64,000 bases of DNA from Bacillota bacterium (GTDB lineage Bacteria > Bacillota > Clostridia > Acetivibrionales > DSM-1351). The stretch is taken from NCBI GenBank assembly GCA_023444055.1, contig JAEZRV010000002.1:62001-126000 (forward strand). Direction: 5' to 3'. Positions 61,875-64,000 of this stretch are shown piece by piece (positions within the stretch are counted from its first letter, which is position 1; each line of letters starts with the position of its first letter). The translations under genes were made by a program, and so were the position numbers. The notes beneath the pieces were generated by a model. That model was not told the DNA's origin. It worked only from the letters and a program-made list of their open reading frames with translations, and ran no database searches.

Positions 61875-63974
61875 TTAATCTTGTCCTCCTGAGCCTGCTG
61901 TATTTGCCAGTGCAAACGGATATACAAGCCCTGCTCCCTTTTTTCTAAGTTTATATCCACATACGGTAAATGTCCATCTTGAATCTACCATATCATCAAC
62001 TAATAATACATTACCTGTGTGAACATTATTATTTATATCAAAGCTTTCCCATGCATTTTTAAACTGCATGTGGCTGTTATTAAATTCTTTTTGTTGTTTT
62101 GAATTCATAGTCTTAATAATCGTATCATAATATGGTACTCTAAGTGCTTCGGATAATCTTTCAGCAAAGCTTTTTACAAGTTTAGTCCGTCTAAGTGATG
62201 AGACAGCAGTTACCCATTCTATCTCTTTCTCACTTACAAAATCCTTTAAAAGCTCAAAAGAAGCTTTTACCAAATCATCTGAAAAATATTCGTCATCATA
62301 TTTGTTTTTGCTTACTTCCCTACCCCAGCCAGCATCTCCATAATTACTTAGTGCAATTCCATTCTCGCAACGATACATTTCGTTAATTTTATTCTTACCC
62401 TCTAATAATACTCCTGTCGGCCACTGTTTTCTTGCCTCAATTGTATAATGCTCACTTTTTATATATTTTAGTGCCTCTATAATTGTATCTCTTTTAGCTG
62501 AAGTTGGGTATAAATCTTTTTGTAAACAATTTCTGCATCGGTTACACTTTTTCGCTAAAGAATCATTTAGCTCCTTAGCGATAAACTCCATATAGCAATC
62601 ATCTGTTTCAATAAAATCATTCATTCTTTGCAGTTCATATTGTCTTATCTTAGTTATACTTTCACCATATACCAAATCTGGCGACCATGGTATAGGTGAC
62701 TTATAATACTTTTTATCTTCTTTATATATATCACCATTTATAATTAAGAACTTCAAACAATTATCCAGTCTTTTTGGGGATATATCTATTTCTTTCATAA
62801 TTCCATATGTAGATAACCCATCACTATTCTGAATAGCTTTTACAACAATATCCATCTCTTTATATGTAGGAAATGCTGTATTAATAAAATAATTAGATAT
62901 GTCATCGTCTTCACTGCCAGCAAGTAAAATTGCATCCGCTGACTCAATTGCTCTTCCTGCCCTTCCTATCTGTTGATAATATGCAACGACATTACCAGGT
63001 TTCTGAAAATGTATTACAAATCCAATATCTGGCTTGTCAATACCCATACCAAAAGCAGTAGTTGCAACAAGTGCTTTCATCTCATTGCGGATAAACATTT
63101 TTTCAAGCCTTAATCGCTCTTCTTTTTCCTCAATTTTATCTTTCTTCAAACCTGAGTAATAAGCATATGCATCAATACCACACCTTTTCAGCCATTCGCT
63201 TACTAATATGCAATCATGCTTTGTTAAACAATAAATTAAACCGGTACCATACATTTTCCCAATATTTTCAGTCAGCCATGCCAATCTTTCTTCTTTTCTA
63301 TCTAAATTTATAACTTGTATTGAAATGGATTCTCTTATCAATGGACCTCGTTGTATAATTATATTATTGCCTAGCTGTTCTGAAACATCTTTAACCACTC
63401 TATCATTAGCAGTTGCAGTAGTAGCCAATAGTGGTACATTTGGTGGCAAATATTTTACAATATTTATAATTCTTCTATAATCAGGTCTGAAATCATGTCC
63501 CCAATCAGAAATACAATGTGCCTCATCAATTACCAGCGAGCCAATTGAACTATTAATCTGATTTAAAACCCTTTTATTAAAATCTTCATTTGCTAATCGT
63601 TCAGGAGATATGAATAAAACATCAACCTTATTATTACTTAGTTCTTGAATAATTTCATCCCACTCATCTTCATTATTTGAGTTTATTGTTCTTGTAATTA
63701 GTCCGAATTCATTGGCTGATTCAATCTGGTTATTAATTAATGCAAGTAATGGGCTGATAACTAAAGTAAATCCTTTTCCCTCTCTGCGTAATATTTTTGT
63801 TGATAGAAAATATATTAAGCTTTTGCCCCATCCTGTTTTCTGAACAACCAACGCTCGTTTTCCTTGTAAAACAGCAATAATCGCTTCTAATTGACCATCT
63901 CTAAAAGTTGCATCAACGCCATAAAATTCTTTCAGGCACTCATTTGCAGTACTTATTAATTGTTCTTTATTCAT
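61875..63974 (-). CDS. RecQ-like helicase fused to a phosphoribosyltransferase-like domain
   Basis: A 699 aa protein. The helicase part (~1-510) has Walker A VVQKTGWGKSLIYFLS, DEAH box VIDEAHCISDWGHDFRPDY, motif VI YYQQIGRAGRA and a cysteine cluster (CYMEFI...KKCNRCRNC). There is no HRDC domain. Instead residues ~590-699 form a type I phosphoribosyltransferase fold whose PRPP loop is VLLVDDMVDSRWT. This fusion, followed by a coupled DprA-like gene, is the composition of PsyrTA/RqlHI-type toxin-antitoxin or plasmid/phage-control loci. It is distinct from the ordinary RecQ at 30717. Confidence 0.9.
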   Translation of the reverse strand: MNKEQLISTANECLKEFYGVDATFRDGQLEAIIAVLQGKRALVVQKTGWGKSLIYFLSTKILRREGKGFTLVISPLLALINNQIESANEFGLITRTINSNNEDEWDEIIQELSNNKVDVLFISPERLANEDFNKRVLNQINSSIGSLVIDEAHCISDWGHDFRPDYRRIINIVKYLPPNVPLLATTATANDRVVKDVSEQLGNNIIIQRGPLIRESISIQVINLDRKEERLAWLTENIGKMYGTGLIYCLTKHDCILVSEWLKRCGIDAYAYYSGLKKDKIEEKEERLRLEKMFIRNEMKALVATTAFGMGIDKPDIGFVIHFQKPGNVVAYYQQIGRAGRAIESADAILLAGSEDDDISNYFINTAFPTYKEMDIVVKAIQNSDGLSTYGIMKEIDISPKRLDNCLKFLIINGDIYKEDKKYYKSPIPWSPDLVYGESITKIRQYELQRMNDFIETDDCYMEFIAKELNDSLAKKCNRCRNCLQKDLYPTSAKRDTIIEALKYIKSEHYTIEARKQWPTGVLLEGKNKINEMYRCENGIALSNYGDAGWGREVSKNKYDDEYFSDDLVKASFELLKDFVSEKEIEWVTAVSSLRRTKLVKSFAERLSEALRVPYYDTIIKTMNSKQQKEFNNSHMQFKNAWESFDINNNVHTGNVLLVDDMVDSRWTFTVCGYKLRKKGAGLVYPFALANTAGSGGQD

Positions 63975-64000
63975 AGAGTCACCTTCGTTTCTTAATTTAT

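Overview
The window is AT-rich DNA from a low-GC Gram-positive anaerobe, most likely a cellulolytic clostridium. The evidence is a T-box in front of ileS, a DegS/DegU-type two-component pair, rubrerythrin, LexA boxes of the Bacillus/Clostridium type, PdxS/PdxT vitamin B6 synthesis under a MocR regulator, and a secreted peptidase that carries a family 3 cellulose-binding module. The species cannot be fixed from the sequence alone.

Layout. 1-6 kb: aroB, then ileS behind a T-box riboswitch, then a miniature kinase-like protein. 6-12 kb: a secreted CBM3-gingipain-type protease and the divergent pdxR / pdxS-pdxT locus. 12.7-14.8 kb: a two-gene RloA/RloB-like (AAA ATPase plus TOPRIM-like) defence pair. 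14.9-18.5 kb: a DegS-DegU-rhomboid protease operon. 18.8-19.1 kb: two tRNA-Lys(CTT) genes. 19-26.5 kb: small nuclease genes (PIN-like, DEDDh exonuclease, GIY-YIG), a cyclase-family hydrolase whose 3' end has been copied in tandem, a PAP2 phosphatase, rubrerythrin, a thioesterase, an azoreductase and a flavodoxin/FMN-barrel fusion. 27-39 kb: a secreted kelch protein, a PocR-type histidine kinase, RecQ, a PH-domain protein, CvfB, an OFA-family transporter, RNase Z and a DbpA-type helicase. 39-54 kb: an accessory stretch with low-complexity, secreted, leucine-rich repeat and lipoprotein genes, two GNATs (one frameshifted), an effector-binding-domain fusion and a degenerate tyrosine recombinase. 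54.7-64 kb: an AAA_13/RloC-like ATPase, an SOS cassette (Y-family polymerase, small protein, SRAP) behind two LexA boxes, and a RecQ-phosphoribosyltransferase/DprA pair resembling the PsyrTA/RqlHI toxin-antitoxin type.

The most unusual signal is a leader of about 100 nt found in front of five unrelated minus-strand genes (aroB, a flavodoxin fusion, a Gfo/Idh oxidoreductase, a membrane protein and an alpha/beta hydrolase). It has a strong Shine-Dalgarno sequence, a short upstream ORF and, in four copies, an inverted repeat. In two copies the SD lies exactly 63 nt before the likely ATG, but a perfect 9-bp stem would bring the two within about 12 nt. This suggests a dispersed RNA element in which a hairpin joins the SD to a distant start codon, perhaps as a switch against the upstream ORF. 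The window also holds a family of roughly 100-140 bp hairpin repeats bounded by CAACTTTCCC-like ends, and a 97-bp MITE-like element whose ends recur alone elsewhere.
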